Shown here: piece by piece, positions 28,101-40,100 of the stretch
Layout of the letters: each line of letters begins with the position of its first letter
Position numbering within the stretch: position 1 is the stretch's first letter
From: Lampris incognitus
Taxonomy: Eukaryota; Chordata; Actinopteri; Lampriformes; Lampridae
DNA: 64,000 nt
Direction: 5' to 3'
Assembly (NCBI RefSeq): GCF_029633865.1
Contig: NC_079211.1
Span: 146,057,756 to 146,121,755 of the forward strand
Position numbers and translations under genes: made by a program
The notes under the pieces: model-generated
Told to the model about the DNA's origin: nothing
The model's input: the letters and a program-made list of their open reading frames with translations, nothing else
Databases searched by the model: none

Positions 28101-31100
28101 TTTGGAAAATGTAGAAACAATAACATAGGCTGGTTTACCCCTACTTTAAATGAAAATTTGACCTTGTACTTTTTGCACGCTGAAAATTGTGTACTTGAGG
28201 TTTACACTGAATTACAGTGATTTTACGTTTTGTGTACTGTAAATGATTTTAAGTCACCCTCAAGTATCCCAAAATCATATAAATACATTTATCTGTTTAC
28301 TTTGGAGAATACTTTTAAAAAATAAAGTTTTACTTTTAGTATTTGTTAAAGTCAACTAAAAGTATACATTTCAGCACCGGCAGGTTAACTGGTAGTATAA
28401 TTTAGTTAATCTTATGTAGAGTTGTAAATTTACTTCTTTAAACTGAAGAGGGCCAATTTTATTCCCAAAGAGTAAAATGATAGTGTACTTGTAGGTCCAA
28501 TTTTAGTTCCCCAAAATTACTATAGTTTTTTATGCAAGTTTTTCATTAAAAAGTATATTTATATCCTTTTTTTGGTAAGGGAAAAGGAAAACTTAATTTA
28601 CTAACAGGAAGTGACATGATTTCACACCGATGTAAAAAATAACTGGAAGCTCACAAATGTTTAACACAAGTGTGAGAACATGTAGCAGTGGGAATCAAAC
28701 CCCAAACCCTGCCAGCGTTGCTGGTGTTAGTGTTCTTACATGAGTATGGAGCGTCACTTTTCCAAGTCTGTTTTACTGTCTTATCCTCTTTTGATTGGTA
28801 TCTTCTGAAATATTCTCTAGTCTTAATCTTTTATGATATTTTTTTATTATTTATTATTATATTATTTTATCTTATATGGTTTGTTATATTTTATATATTC
28901 TTTAAATATATTATATATTATATTATATATATTATTTATTTTTATTATTATATTCTTATTATTTATTTTTATAAAATGCTTTATAAATGTAATAATTATT
29001 ATTATTATTTGCTATTTTTAACATATCGATGTGTTTTGCTTAAAAAAATGTAAAAAAAATTAACAATTATTTTGAAAAGTGTTTGTAAAATTAGGTTTAT
29101 AATAATAACAATAGTAACAATAATTATAATAATAATTATTATTATTGTTATTGTTATTAGCAGTAGTAGTTGTAGTAGTAATAGTTTTGAGTACCGAGCT
29201 TCTACCTGCACAGTCCATAGCTGTGGTGGTTTGGTGCATATCAATATCCATAAGGAATTTACGATTGATAGTGGTGGTAGTGATGGTTATGGTGTTTAAT
29301 CGGAAATGAGACCGGTGTGGTTGTGTGTGTTGTCAGGAGTCCCAGCTGGCCCAGGCTCTGTCCACCTCCAGCGACTGGTGCAGCCGACATTCTCAAGAGG
29401 TGTCGGCGAAAGAGAGACTTGAAGAGGAGGTCGCTGCTGTCAGAAGGCGAGTGCACTCAGGAACAGATGCCCACGTGTCTCCTGTTCAAAATATTTTCTT
29501 CTCGTCAAACATTAAAACCAAGAAAATAAGAAAATACAGATCTGTGCGAGTCAAAAAACAAAATCTCATGAATGGGGCTTTATGCTCTAAATGTGGGTGT
29601 GTTTAAACTGGGCCAATCAACTGGCTTGCGGAGGAGGTTGTGGCGGTTGAGAGCTGGGGTGTTTTTGAGGGCTGGTGATTCAGAGAGCTTTATAGAGGTG
29701 TTAAAAAGACTAGAAGACTTGAGTGTTAATTCTAACTGACCGAGAACGACTCTCCTCTACTGATTTTGATGTGTGCTGAGTGAATGAATTCGGACCCCTT
29801 TATTCTCACGGTGATTCCCCGAGTCTGTGATCTCTTTAAAACAGTTTATTTTCTCTCATTACTCTCACATGTCATGTACATTTACATGTTTGTGTATATT
29901 CATTTTTAATACGCCGCCCTCTAATTGTTCTGGGACTGGGCGCCCCGGTGGCTCCCCTGGTAGAGTGCTACCACACAAGGCCGAGTCCTTACTGCAGTGG
30001 CTTGGGTTCGAATCCGGCCTGGGCCCTTTGCTGCATGTTGTCCTCTCTCTCTCCCCTGCCTTTCCTGTCTCTCGCTCTATTATCACTATCCAATAAAGGC
30101 GGAAAATGTTTTGGGACACAAGTACGACATTTTGGGTGATGTTTTAGTAAGGATGTCTTTATGCACGTGCAATAATCCAGGGAAGAAGATCACAGAAAAT
30201 TTAATCAGTTCATCTGGGCACAACGTTTACTGAGAGAAACATTTCATCACCCATCTTCATCACCCATCGAGTAGGGTAGAGTTGAGCGGAGCCGGTACCA
30301 TGCAGTGGAAAAGGGGCATAAGTGACCTCTTCAGTTTCAACTGACTGCAGGTACCCCCACCCTTATAAACAATGCAGTGACTGCAGGTACCCCACCCTTA
30401 TAAACAATACAGTGGCATAACGGCCCAAAACAACGATCAGTTTCACATGTAAATTGCTGTGACCATTAACGAGAGTTACGATGGCCATGTGTACTATTCA
30501 CAGAGGATTGCAGAGGACTGCTGGGCTGGGGTACCTGCAGTCAGTGTATTGTTTATAAGGGTGGGGTACCTGCAGTCACAGTATTGTTTATAAGGGTGGG
30601 GTACCTGCAGTCACAGTATTGTTTATAAGGGTGGGGATACCTGCAGTCAGTTTATTGTTTATAAGGGTGGAGATACCTGCAGTCACTGTGTTGTTTATAA
30701 GGGTGGGGGTACCTGCAGTCACTGTATTGTTTATAAGGGTGGGGATACCTGCAGTCACGGTATTGTTAATAAGGGTGGAGGTACCTGCAGTCACTGTATT
30801 GTTAATAAGGGTGGAGGTACCTGCAGTCACTGTATTGTTTATAAGGGTGGAGATACCTGCAGTCAGTGTATTGTTCATACGGGTGTGGACACCTGCAGTC
30901 AGATGAGACTGGAGTGGCCACTTAGATGAGTGATGAAACATATCTGTCAGTAAACGTGTCCACATGAACTGATTCAACCTTCTGTGATTTAGTCGAGATC
31001 ACTTCACTTGAGAGATCCCTCGTATGTGAAAACGCATTGAGACGTTAGATGTCAGGTGCTTGCATATTCATGAGCTTGGTTCGTTTGTGTACACTGCGTT

Positions 31101-34100
31101 GGTGGTGGGTGTGTCACTCTGGGTGTGTACACGGTGGTTAGAGGTGCACTCAGCGGTTCACCTTGCTTGGCTTTGATAATGACGGGGTAGGGTGAGTGTT
31201 CTGATCAACACATTTTGGCATCGGATCGCCCATACTGTAATTTCTTTCTGTGCCCTTTGCCACTCCCGAACCGCGAGTGGGTAAGTGCGCGCCTGCTGCA
31301 TTCCTTAGATGTGGTAGCCATTTCGCAGGCTCCCTCTCCGGAATCGAACCCTGATTCCCCGTTACCTGTGGTCACCATGGTAGGCGCAGAAGTGCCATCG
31401 AGAGTTGATAGGGAAGACATTCAAATGAGACGTCGCCGGCACAGAGGGCAGGCGATCAGCCCGAGGTTATCTAGAGTCACCAAAGCGGTCCAAAAGGGGT
31501 AAACCGAGTCCCAGAAGGGGAATTTACTCTTTTAATCTCCCTTGTTTTGTCCGTTGAGGCTTATTGGGGGTTTTTGTTGGCTAGTCGGCCGTATCAACAG
31601 TCATATTGCCAGCCACTAGCGGCGTCTCAAACACCGGTCCAAATCCTCCACTCCTGTTAAGCCAGGAATGTCTGGAAACTGGACAAGAATTTGAAATGGA
31701 GAATGCCGAACGTAATATGAAATGTCCTCTATATCCCGACCTCACAGGCAGCTGATGGAGACGAACACCCAGCTGCAGACCTCAGGAGAGAGGCTCCGGG
31801 TGGAGAGGGAGGAGCTGAAGGACCAACTTCACCTTCTCAATGCCGAGAACGCCTCCACCAAGCTGGACAACCAGAGACTCAAGGTTAAATTCACACAGAT
31901 CCCACATCAGAGCCACATCAGACCCCAGTTTAGAACCTGCATTCAATCCCAGCTCAGATCCGGTTGATGATGAGTGTAGGATCTGAATCCAGGTCAAGAA
32001 ATGAAGGTTGGAGGTGGGATGCAGACATTATTTTAGGTGTAGGAGGTGTATGGAGGGGAGTTAAGCTGCCAAGTTAATGTAGAATTATGTATTTAGGTTT
32101 AAAGCGGCAAGCTCGAACATTCTCCCTTAGATAAATGTTCGTTAAGTTTCAGTCTTTCACCGAACAAGGTGACGAGATGATTCAGCCCACTGGCCGCTGA
32201 TGAAGGCGCTTGCATTTGCAGTAATACGGACAGATACAAACTTGCGTCTGTGGCGACATTCCCACCAAAAACACAGGAAGTGAGGGGTTCTATGTCAACC
32301 AGCAGCGGCTGGTCCACCAGAGAGAATAGGGGGACAAATGCTACCCCCCCCCCCTTTTTCCCCTCCCCAATTGTATCCGGCCAATTACCCCACTCTCCCG
32401 AGCCGTCCCGGTTGCAGCTCCACCCCCTCTGCCGATCTGGGGAGGGCTGCAGACTACCACATGCCTCCTCCCATACACGTGGAGTCGCCAGCCGCTTCTT
32501 TTCACCCGACAGTCAGTGCGTTTACATACACAGTTCAGTCAAGCTACGGTTATCGCTCGATTAGGCCATGTAACTGGACTACTGTCGTTGTCCCAGTATA
32601 CAAGAACGGGGAGAATCGATTTATTGACGGAAGTATGTCTGACCCCGGTACGGTAGGTGGCGATATGCCCCCTTTCAGCTGGTTGCTATTGGATGAAAGA
32701 CCGCCGCGGGAACTGTGGATCATGTGCAGAACGCCTAGGCCAGTTCAGGGCCGATTTAAGCGTATACAGGCCAGAGTAAATCCATCCCCAACCGCGCTAT
32801 CTAGGTGTGTTAGTCCCACTTCCAGAAATTCCATTTAGTACGATTTCAGCCGGACCAACACGTTTACATGTATTTTAAAAGTCCAGTTTTAGTCGGACTA
32901 ACACAGTAAATCCACTTTTTCTAACATCATGTAAACGTAGTCAGTGAGGAGTTTCACCAGGGGGATGTACCACGTGGGAGGATCACGCTATTCCCCCCAG
33001 CTCCCCCTCCCCCCGAACAGGCACCCCGACCAACCAGAGGAGGCGCTAGTGCAGCGACCAGGACACATACCCACATCCGGCTTCCCACCCGCAGACACGG
33101 CCAATTGTGTCTGTAGGGACGCCCGACCAAGCCGGCGGTAACACGGGGATTCGAACCGGTGATCCCCGTGTTGGTAGGCAACAGAATAGACCGCTACGCC
33201 GCCCGGACGCCTGGAACAAATGCTCTTTGTTCCGGTGTTGTGGTGGACAAAATAGTCAAGTAGGCCAAAGAAGAGCGTAACCAGAGTCTTCGAGATTCCC
33301 GCTTTAAGATAAGCGACCCGTGCGAAACAAATGTGGTTATTCCTTCCCTGATTGATTTTCTTTTTTTCTTTTTCTTTTTTCAAAGGCTTCCTTGACGTCC
33401 TCTGAGGAGATGCTGAAGGAGCTCCAGACTGAAGCTCTTCAGTTCAAAACGTCCATCAGGAAGCAGAAAAGCATGGTGGAGATGTACAAGATGAAGGTAC
33501 AGCCAACCTCTCTGGCCTCACTCTTCCCCTACGCCCAAACCTACCGGCCGCCGTTTTGACAGCTGGAACAGTTGGTTGGATCTTTAGGGACAGGCTTCGT
33601 TTTCAGTATTTCTCAACAGAATATGAACGAAAAGAATCCTGGCTGGGAATTTGTGATTTTGTCGAATATCGACATAACGGCAGCGCATATGAAATAATGT
33701 CATGTTGAAAGAAAAACTGTGCGCGTGCTATTCAGGGCGATGCTAATGCATAAGATATACTCAGGTTGAATGAAATGAAAGATTTATTTTACACAGTACC
33801 AGAAACTTTGTTGTTGAAGGTATCTGATACACGTGTCCATCATTTGAAAAAAAAAAAATCCATTCAGCATCAGAATCCTCTTTATTTGGCCTTGAATGTT
33901 TACACATGCGTGGAATTTGACTCCGGTTTAGTGGCTCTCAGTGTAAATACCAGTGGCGGCTGGCCAGTACAAGGCGCTGGGGCGCTGCCCCCTTCAAATA
34001 TTCAGAGACGAAAATCTACTTAAACATGTTAAATATAATTTAGTTGTATGATGCAAATAATGATGAAATAAAAGTGTTTTTAGTCTGTGAGCGGCTGTCA

Positions 34101-37100
34101 GCAGCATTAAATACTGGTTCAAATGGTATTTGGTTTGTTTCTGTCTGAATACATATACTTCCTGGGTGAGGGGCGCCGGCCCAACCAGACCTTATGTAAG
34201 CCCTCACACTTGTGGCGAGCAGGTGACCTGAGGCTGCTGTCTGATTGGTTTCTTCAGATTTTCCAGGGGTGCAGTTCTGTGCTGCCCCAGACACTCCCAC
34301 TTTTATTGGCAGTGAATTGGTGTTCTAATGTTTGTTGATCTAATGTCATTGGACAATTCTCGTGGCTGTCAGTCATGTTCACACCCACCACCACGCCTCG
34401 TCTCGACTGTCAATCATCCACCGTCTACGAACCCTGATAAAATCTATAGGCTGCATTGTCCTTCTTAATAACTCGGTGACTGTGTGGACATTAAAGCAGC
34501 TGTCAGGTGGGCTGCGCCAAGCTAAATTGCACCCCCCCCAAAAAAAATGTTTTAGCACCAGCCGCCACTGGTAAATACATAGAATAACAACACAACAATC
34601 TTCAGGAATGTCTACAAGGAATGACCTTAAACAGGTGAAACAGGAAAGCAGCAGTGCAATGGTGTACTTTGTAAATTTGACATTGCTGGAGACAGTACTG
34701 CATTGGGAATTTAAATAGTTTTTTGATGAATGCACTGTCCTGTTTGAAAAGGTCATAGGTCGTTATGGACCTCAAAGACCCCCAAATCCACAGAGCAATA
34801 GATTTAGATTTTATCTGAAGCTAAGATGTGCTAATACTCAAAACCTCACTGTAACCTGGAGCTAAAGCTACCACCACGTATGAATTATGAACTTTGCAGA
34901 CCTAAGCTAGCTAGTGTTGTTTGTTTTGTTTTTTTGTTTTGCTCTTCAGGCCGAGCAAGCTCGGCTGGAGTCGGAAGAGTACTCCGTGAAGCTGAGCACT
35001 ACGCAAAGGGAGGCCCGGGAGTTGAAGGGGAGCCTGGAGAGGGAGCTGGACCAGGTCAGGAGGGAGCTACTGTGCCGACTCAGGGAACTGGAGCCGCTGC
35101 CCGAGAAACTGAGGCGGACCGAGCGTCAGCTCCGAGAAGCCCAGGGCGAAGCCGATGCTCAGGGAAGGAGGAGCACCGAGCAGAGCGCTGCCCTGTCGGA
35201 CGTCAGACACAAGGTGAGCACACGCCGGCGTGGAGGCAGTGTTTGCACCCGTGTTCCTGATAAGTCTGTAAGGGGGTCACGGCTGTGACTTTCAATAAGT
35301 CCACAGTTGTGCAGACTTTGTTTGTGTTGTGATGTTTAAAATGGAGGTAACCATACAGTCTATGGGGATGACAGGGGAAACCCCGGAAATATAAATTCTG
35401 TAATTAAAACATGGTGAAGCCAGCGTGAAGAAGTGTACATGTAAATATCATAAAATGTGCATATCCGATGATGGTGTGATGATGATTTCCAAATATGTTC
35501 CCATTTTTCTTTCTTTTTTTTTTATCTACGACCTTATAATATTATTCATAAACAGGGCGTTAACAACAAACTGGAATTAATGAAATGGTAAAATCAGGCA
35601 GTGGGTCACATATGCGCCTCAGTTATGAAGAATGCAAAATAGAAAGTAAAATAAACACGCCTAGAGCTGCCGTTGTTATAAACATTATAGATCCCGGTAG
35701 CAAGGGTAGGGAGGAGCTGACATGGGTGCAGAGGGAGCTGAAGGTGAAGACCAGGAAGAGCAAAGACTCCTACAGCTGGGAGATGAATGCAAGCTGCAAT
35801 AGAGCAGCATGAGAGGTGTGGTCTGGCATGAAAATCATCCCTGGCTACAATGTGGCCAGATGGAACCAAGCCAGGACTGACGATTAAATCTGTTTCTCAA
35901 CAGGTTTGACTCAAGTGTCTCCGCACAGCCATTTCCTGTTACACCTTCCTTCCCCCCCTGCTGTCCTACCTCCATACCCCCCTATGGCTCCACCATCCTC
36001 CAGCACCCCCCACTCCCCACCCCCTGTCCTTCCTCCTGGATTATCAACCCCCACACAATTACACATCAACATCACCTCCGACCAGACAGCAGGCCCTGAA
36101 GGCATCAAACCAGTTGTCCTCAGGGCATCCACAGACCAGCTGTAAGGAGTCCTCCAGCACATCTTCAACTTGAGCCTGAGCCTTGGAAGAGTCCCAGTGA
36201 TGTGAAAGACTTGCTGCCTGGTCCCTGTACCTAAGGGTGCCCCACTGTATTGAACAACTACAGACCTGTGGCATTGACTTCCCACATCATGAAGACCCTG
36301 GAAAGTCTTGTGCTGGCTCACCTCAGACCCCTGGTGAAGGGAGGACTGGACCCCCTGCAGTTTGCCTACCAGGCTAACATTGGAGTGGAGGACACCATCA
36401 TTTACCTGCTCCATTGGGCCTGAAGAGGTAACACTGAGGGCGGTCTGAGAGAACACGGAAGTGGGGCAGGCTAAGCCCATGCAGACCGGCAGTTCCGATA
36501 ACACTGAGGGCGGTCTGGTGGCGGCCTCACCTAGCCTTGACTGTGGTTTTAGTGTCACTGTGTGGGGTGCCGGGGAGGTGTGTCGAAGTTGTCTGGCTGG
36601 GAGAGCTGGCGTTGGATCGGCTGAGGGAGCTCGGTCTGCCGCATCCTGTGGGCCCAGGGACCACGGCCCTGCCCGCAGCTGTGCCCGAAGAGGTAACACC
36701 GAGGGCGGTCTGACAGGATGCGGAAGCGGGTCAGGCTAAGCTAGCTACTTGCCCATGCAGACCAGCAGTTCTGACAGTCATCCTGGGTGGCGTTCGTTCT
36801 CCTGGACAGTGATTTTTTCCCCTTTTTGTTTAGTTAAGATACATGTGTTAGTTTGGATATAGTATGCGTTCTTGTAGTTCTTGTATTTTTCTAAATATTT
36901 TTTTGTCGTTGTGTCGCACTGCTGTGGGCTGGGGTAAACGATATTTTGCTTCATGAAACGAAATGACAAAGTGTTTCTGATTCATAACTGGCCCTGTGAT
37001 GGCCTGGCGGCCTGTCCGGGGTGTCTCCCCGCCTGCCGCCCGGTGGCTGCTGGGATAGGCTCCAGCATCCCCGCGACCCTGAGCCGGATAGGCGGTTCGG

Positions 37101-40100
37101 AGAATGGAATGATTCATAACTTCCAAGCCTGGAAGCTTTCTGGCGGAAAGCCCCGAAGGCAAGCCAGTCAGAGGCATGGGAACGCTTTCATCACACAGAA
37201 GTTCAGCTCTGGAAAAGCAGTCATTGCTGGTTGATGTAAAACGCGTCACTACACATCACCTCCAGTGCGCCAGCATGGGATTGTCGCCACAGACGCCAGA
37301 TTCAAATCTCTGGTGTACTGCAAAATACAGAGATTTACCTGGCAGGGATAGGCTTCAGTATCGTTGTGTGAACTCGTTAGGCAAGGTTTTGAATTTTATA
37401 CGTAAAAGTCTCTCTAGCGTTAGCTCTGGCGCCACCCTACTGACTTACTTGTAGTTGTAAACTGAAAAAGGGAAATACATCCTTTAGATTTTTATGAGCA
37501 GTGTCTCATGCTCAGTTTAGACGTAACCCAAGTTTTCTATGTCAGCCTTTATTTATTCATGGGGGATGACGCAGGGGAGTGCGAGTGTGCATATTTTTAG
37601 CATCTCCCCGCTTCACGGGCAGATGGTAAAGGAGTTGACACAAAGCACACAAAGCACAAAAATGAAGCAACGCAGAACAGAACGAAACACTGAAGTCTGT
37701 TCTGTCCTCGTTCCCGCCATCAAGGGTGTTATGGAGCAGTCTCGCAGTCACTCTGTTTAGAGAGGCTGGCCTTTACAGCCCGGTTCTACTGCAGAACGTG
37801 GCGCGTTCTCCCCGAGTTTGGGTCGAGCCCCTCCAACGTGCATGTTAGGTTCATTAGAGACTGAAAAACATGATGTTAGAAAAAGTGGATTTATTGTGTT
37901 AGTCTGACTAAAACTGGACGTTTAAAATACATGTAAAAGTGTTAGTCCCACTGAAATTTTACTAATTTCTCGAAGTCGGACTAACACACCAAGACAACGC
38001 GGTTGGGGATGGATTTACTCTGGCATGTATGCTGCAGTGAATTCGGGGGGGCAATCTGGGAGACCGTCGGCACAGCCGGGACGCGAACCCGTATCTCCCG
38101 CTCCGCAAGCGACAACGTTAACCAGTCGACTAAACCAGTGGTTCTCAACCTTTTTGGGGTCCTGGACCCCCTGCGTATTTTTGATCTACCCTGAGGGCCC
38201 CTCCACCTGATCTTGGGGGAGGGGGGTTGCAATTTGATAGAAACAGTAGAAACTGCATTTTAAATTGCATTATAGCATTTATTCACTCTTTGGGGCAAAA
38301 ATAAGAGCTTTCAGTTGTAACTTAGATATAGTTAACAAAACAGAATTCTTATGCAGTAACTTTCAGATATATGTAACAAAACAGAATATGTATTCAGCAA
38401 CTTTCAGATATATGTAACAAAACAGAATATGTATTCAGTAACTTTCAGATATATGTAACAAAACAGAATATGTATTCAGTAACTTTCAGATATATGTAAC
38501 AACAGAATATGTATTCAGTAACTTTTAACAATGCAAACGGGAGCGAGATCTCTTATTAAAATACAATAAATTACGCTTGTGAAACAGATGTAATTAGAGA
38601 AAAAAGTCCTGTTACCCTTTATAGTTTAGGTAGATAAAGGTCTCAGTCACATTTGAGTAAAATAATCCTATTTCTATAAATGTCATAGGATCTTTTTTTT
38701 TAAAGATATTTTATTTTCACGGACCCCCTTGCAATTACACCACGGACCACTAGGGGTCCGCGGACCCCCGGTTGAGAAACACTGGACTAAAGGGTCGGAC
38801 GACCCGTTGATCAAGGACCAACGTGTCCACTTATGCATGCACGCGTCAATCGGCCCCGAACTGGCCTAGGCGTTCTGCGCATGCTCCATAGTTCCCGCGG
38901 CGGTCTTTCCCCCGGAAGTGGAGCAGCGTAGTAGCGACTGTATCAACATGGCGAGCGCTGGAGCGAGAACCACGCATTTCTGGACAGACGAGGAGACAAA
39001 CTTTATGTTGTGTCAGCTAAAGGAGGTGAATACCCTAAAGTACACGGATGGAAGGAGAAGAACGCGGAATGGCGAACTATTTAAGAAAGTGGCGGAAAAG
39101 TTGGACGAAGCGGGATTTAGAATGGGTCAACCGGAAGAAGGTCCAGTAGCAACCAGCTGAAAGGGGGCATATCGCCACCTACCGTACCGGGGTGGGACAT
39201 ACCTCCGTCGATTAAAAGATTCTCCAGGCGTTACTATGAATCCCGCGGCACTTCTAGGCAAGACACGCCCCGCGTAGCACTCTAGCGCCAGGGTTGGCCA
39301 GATTGGCCAGTACTCGTTGCCTCCGTTGGTTGGGTTGGTTAAGGTCGGGGTTAGGGCGGGGTTAGGGATTCTCCCGCGGTTCTTGTATAGTGGTACAACG
39401 ACCGTAGTCCAATTGACCTTTTGCAAAGTCCCGCCCCCCCTTAGTTACTGTTGCTATGCCCGTCAAGCATTTCAGAACTATCCAGGAAGTAGCCGGAAAA
39501 CACCAAAACATGAAGGAAGAAATCAGCGCGTTGTGTGGGTAAAAGTAACAGTAATAACACGTTAGCTGTGTTAGCTGTCAATAATTGCTAGTAGCTAGCT
39601 TAGCTTGGAGCCGACAGGTATTTCTGTTGATTTTGGATGGGTTAAGCTGGCCATGGGGGCTGCTGTACTGCCAAATCTATTGCCCACATTGCGCTTCTTG
39701 CGTTCTGGGTTTCGGGAAGGGAAAGAAAATTACACCCCCTCCAAACTTTTCACATATCTAGTATCCGGTCTGCAGATCCCATAGGCACACCGTTTCAGCA
39801 TTTTGCTGTGTGTTTGAAAGCTTGACGGACCGTTGCTAAGGTAGGATTGGACAAGCACCGTTCTGGGGCGGTACTTTGCAAAAGGTCAATTGCATGGCCT
39901 AACTGAGCTATAACCGTAACTCGACTGAACTGTGCGTGTAAACGCAGTGAGTGTAATACAGTACAGACTGAAGACCTCACCACCCTATTTTGAATTAAGC
40001 GGTTATGTAGAACGGGTGGCTAATGGATGGCTATAGATAATGCATCCATGTCTCGCACTCAAACAAGCGTTCAGTTATCAACGATGCCAACACAGAATAG

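Larger units (their letters stand above)
37860..39949 (-). mobile_element. Harbinger-like transposon with Myb/SANT-type protein, nested
   Basis: The right end reads gtgtaaacgcagtg (inverse CACTGCGTTTACAC). The left end near 37865 (acatgatgttagaaaaagtg) matches the inverse of the right end of the short MITE at 32513-32942. Inside are a small coding frame, a tRNA-like repeat with a hAT MITE inserted in it, and another MITE. The Harbinger class is inferred from the Myb/SANT-like frame; no DDE transposase is present, so it is non-autonomous. Confidence 0.6.

Noticed and set aside
28688-29299. Hydrophobic Ile/Phe/Tyr-rich frames that look like membrane proteins
   Set aside because: They follow AT-triplet low complexity with no other support.
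30588-30977. Repetitive frames ([12 protein letters not shown] / [12 protein letters not shown])
   Set aside because: Product of the 38-bp minisatellite read in two frames.
38330-38530. Regular spaced repeats that might suggest a CRISPR-like array
   Set aside because: They are contiguous 44-bp tandem units inside a hAT MITE in a vertebrate genome; no spacers or cas genes.
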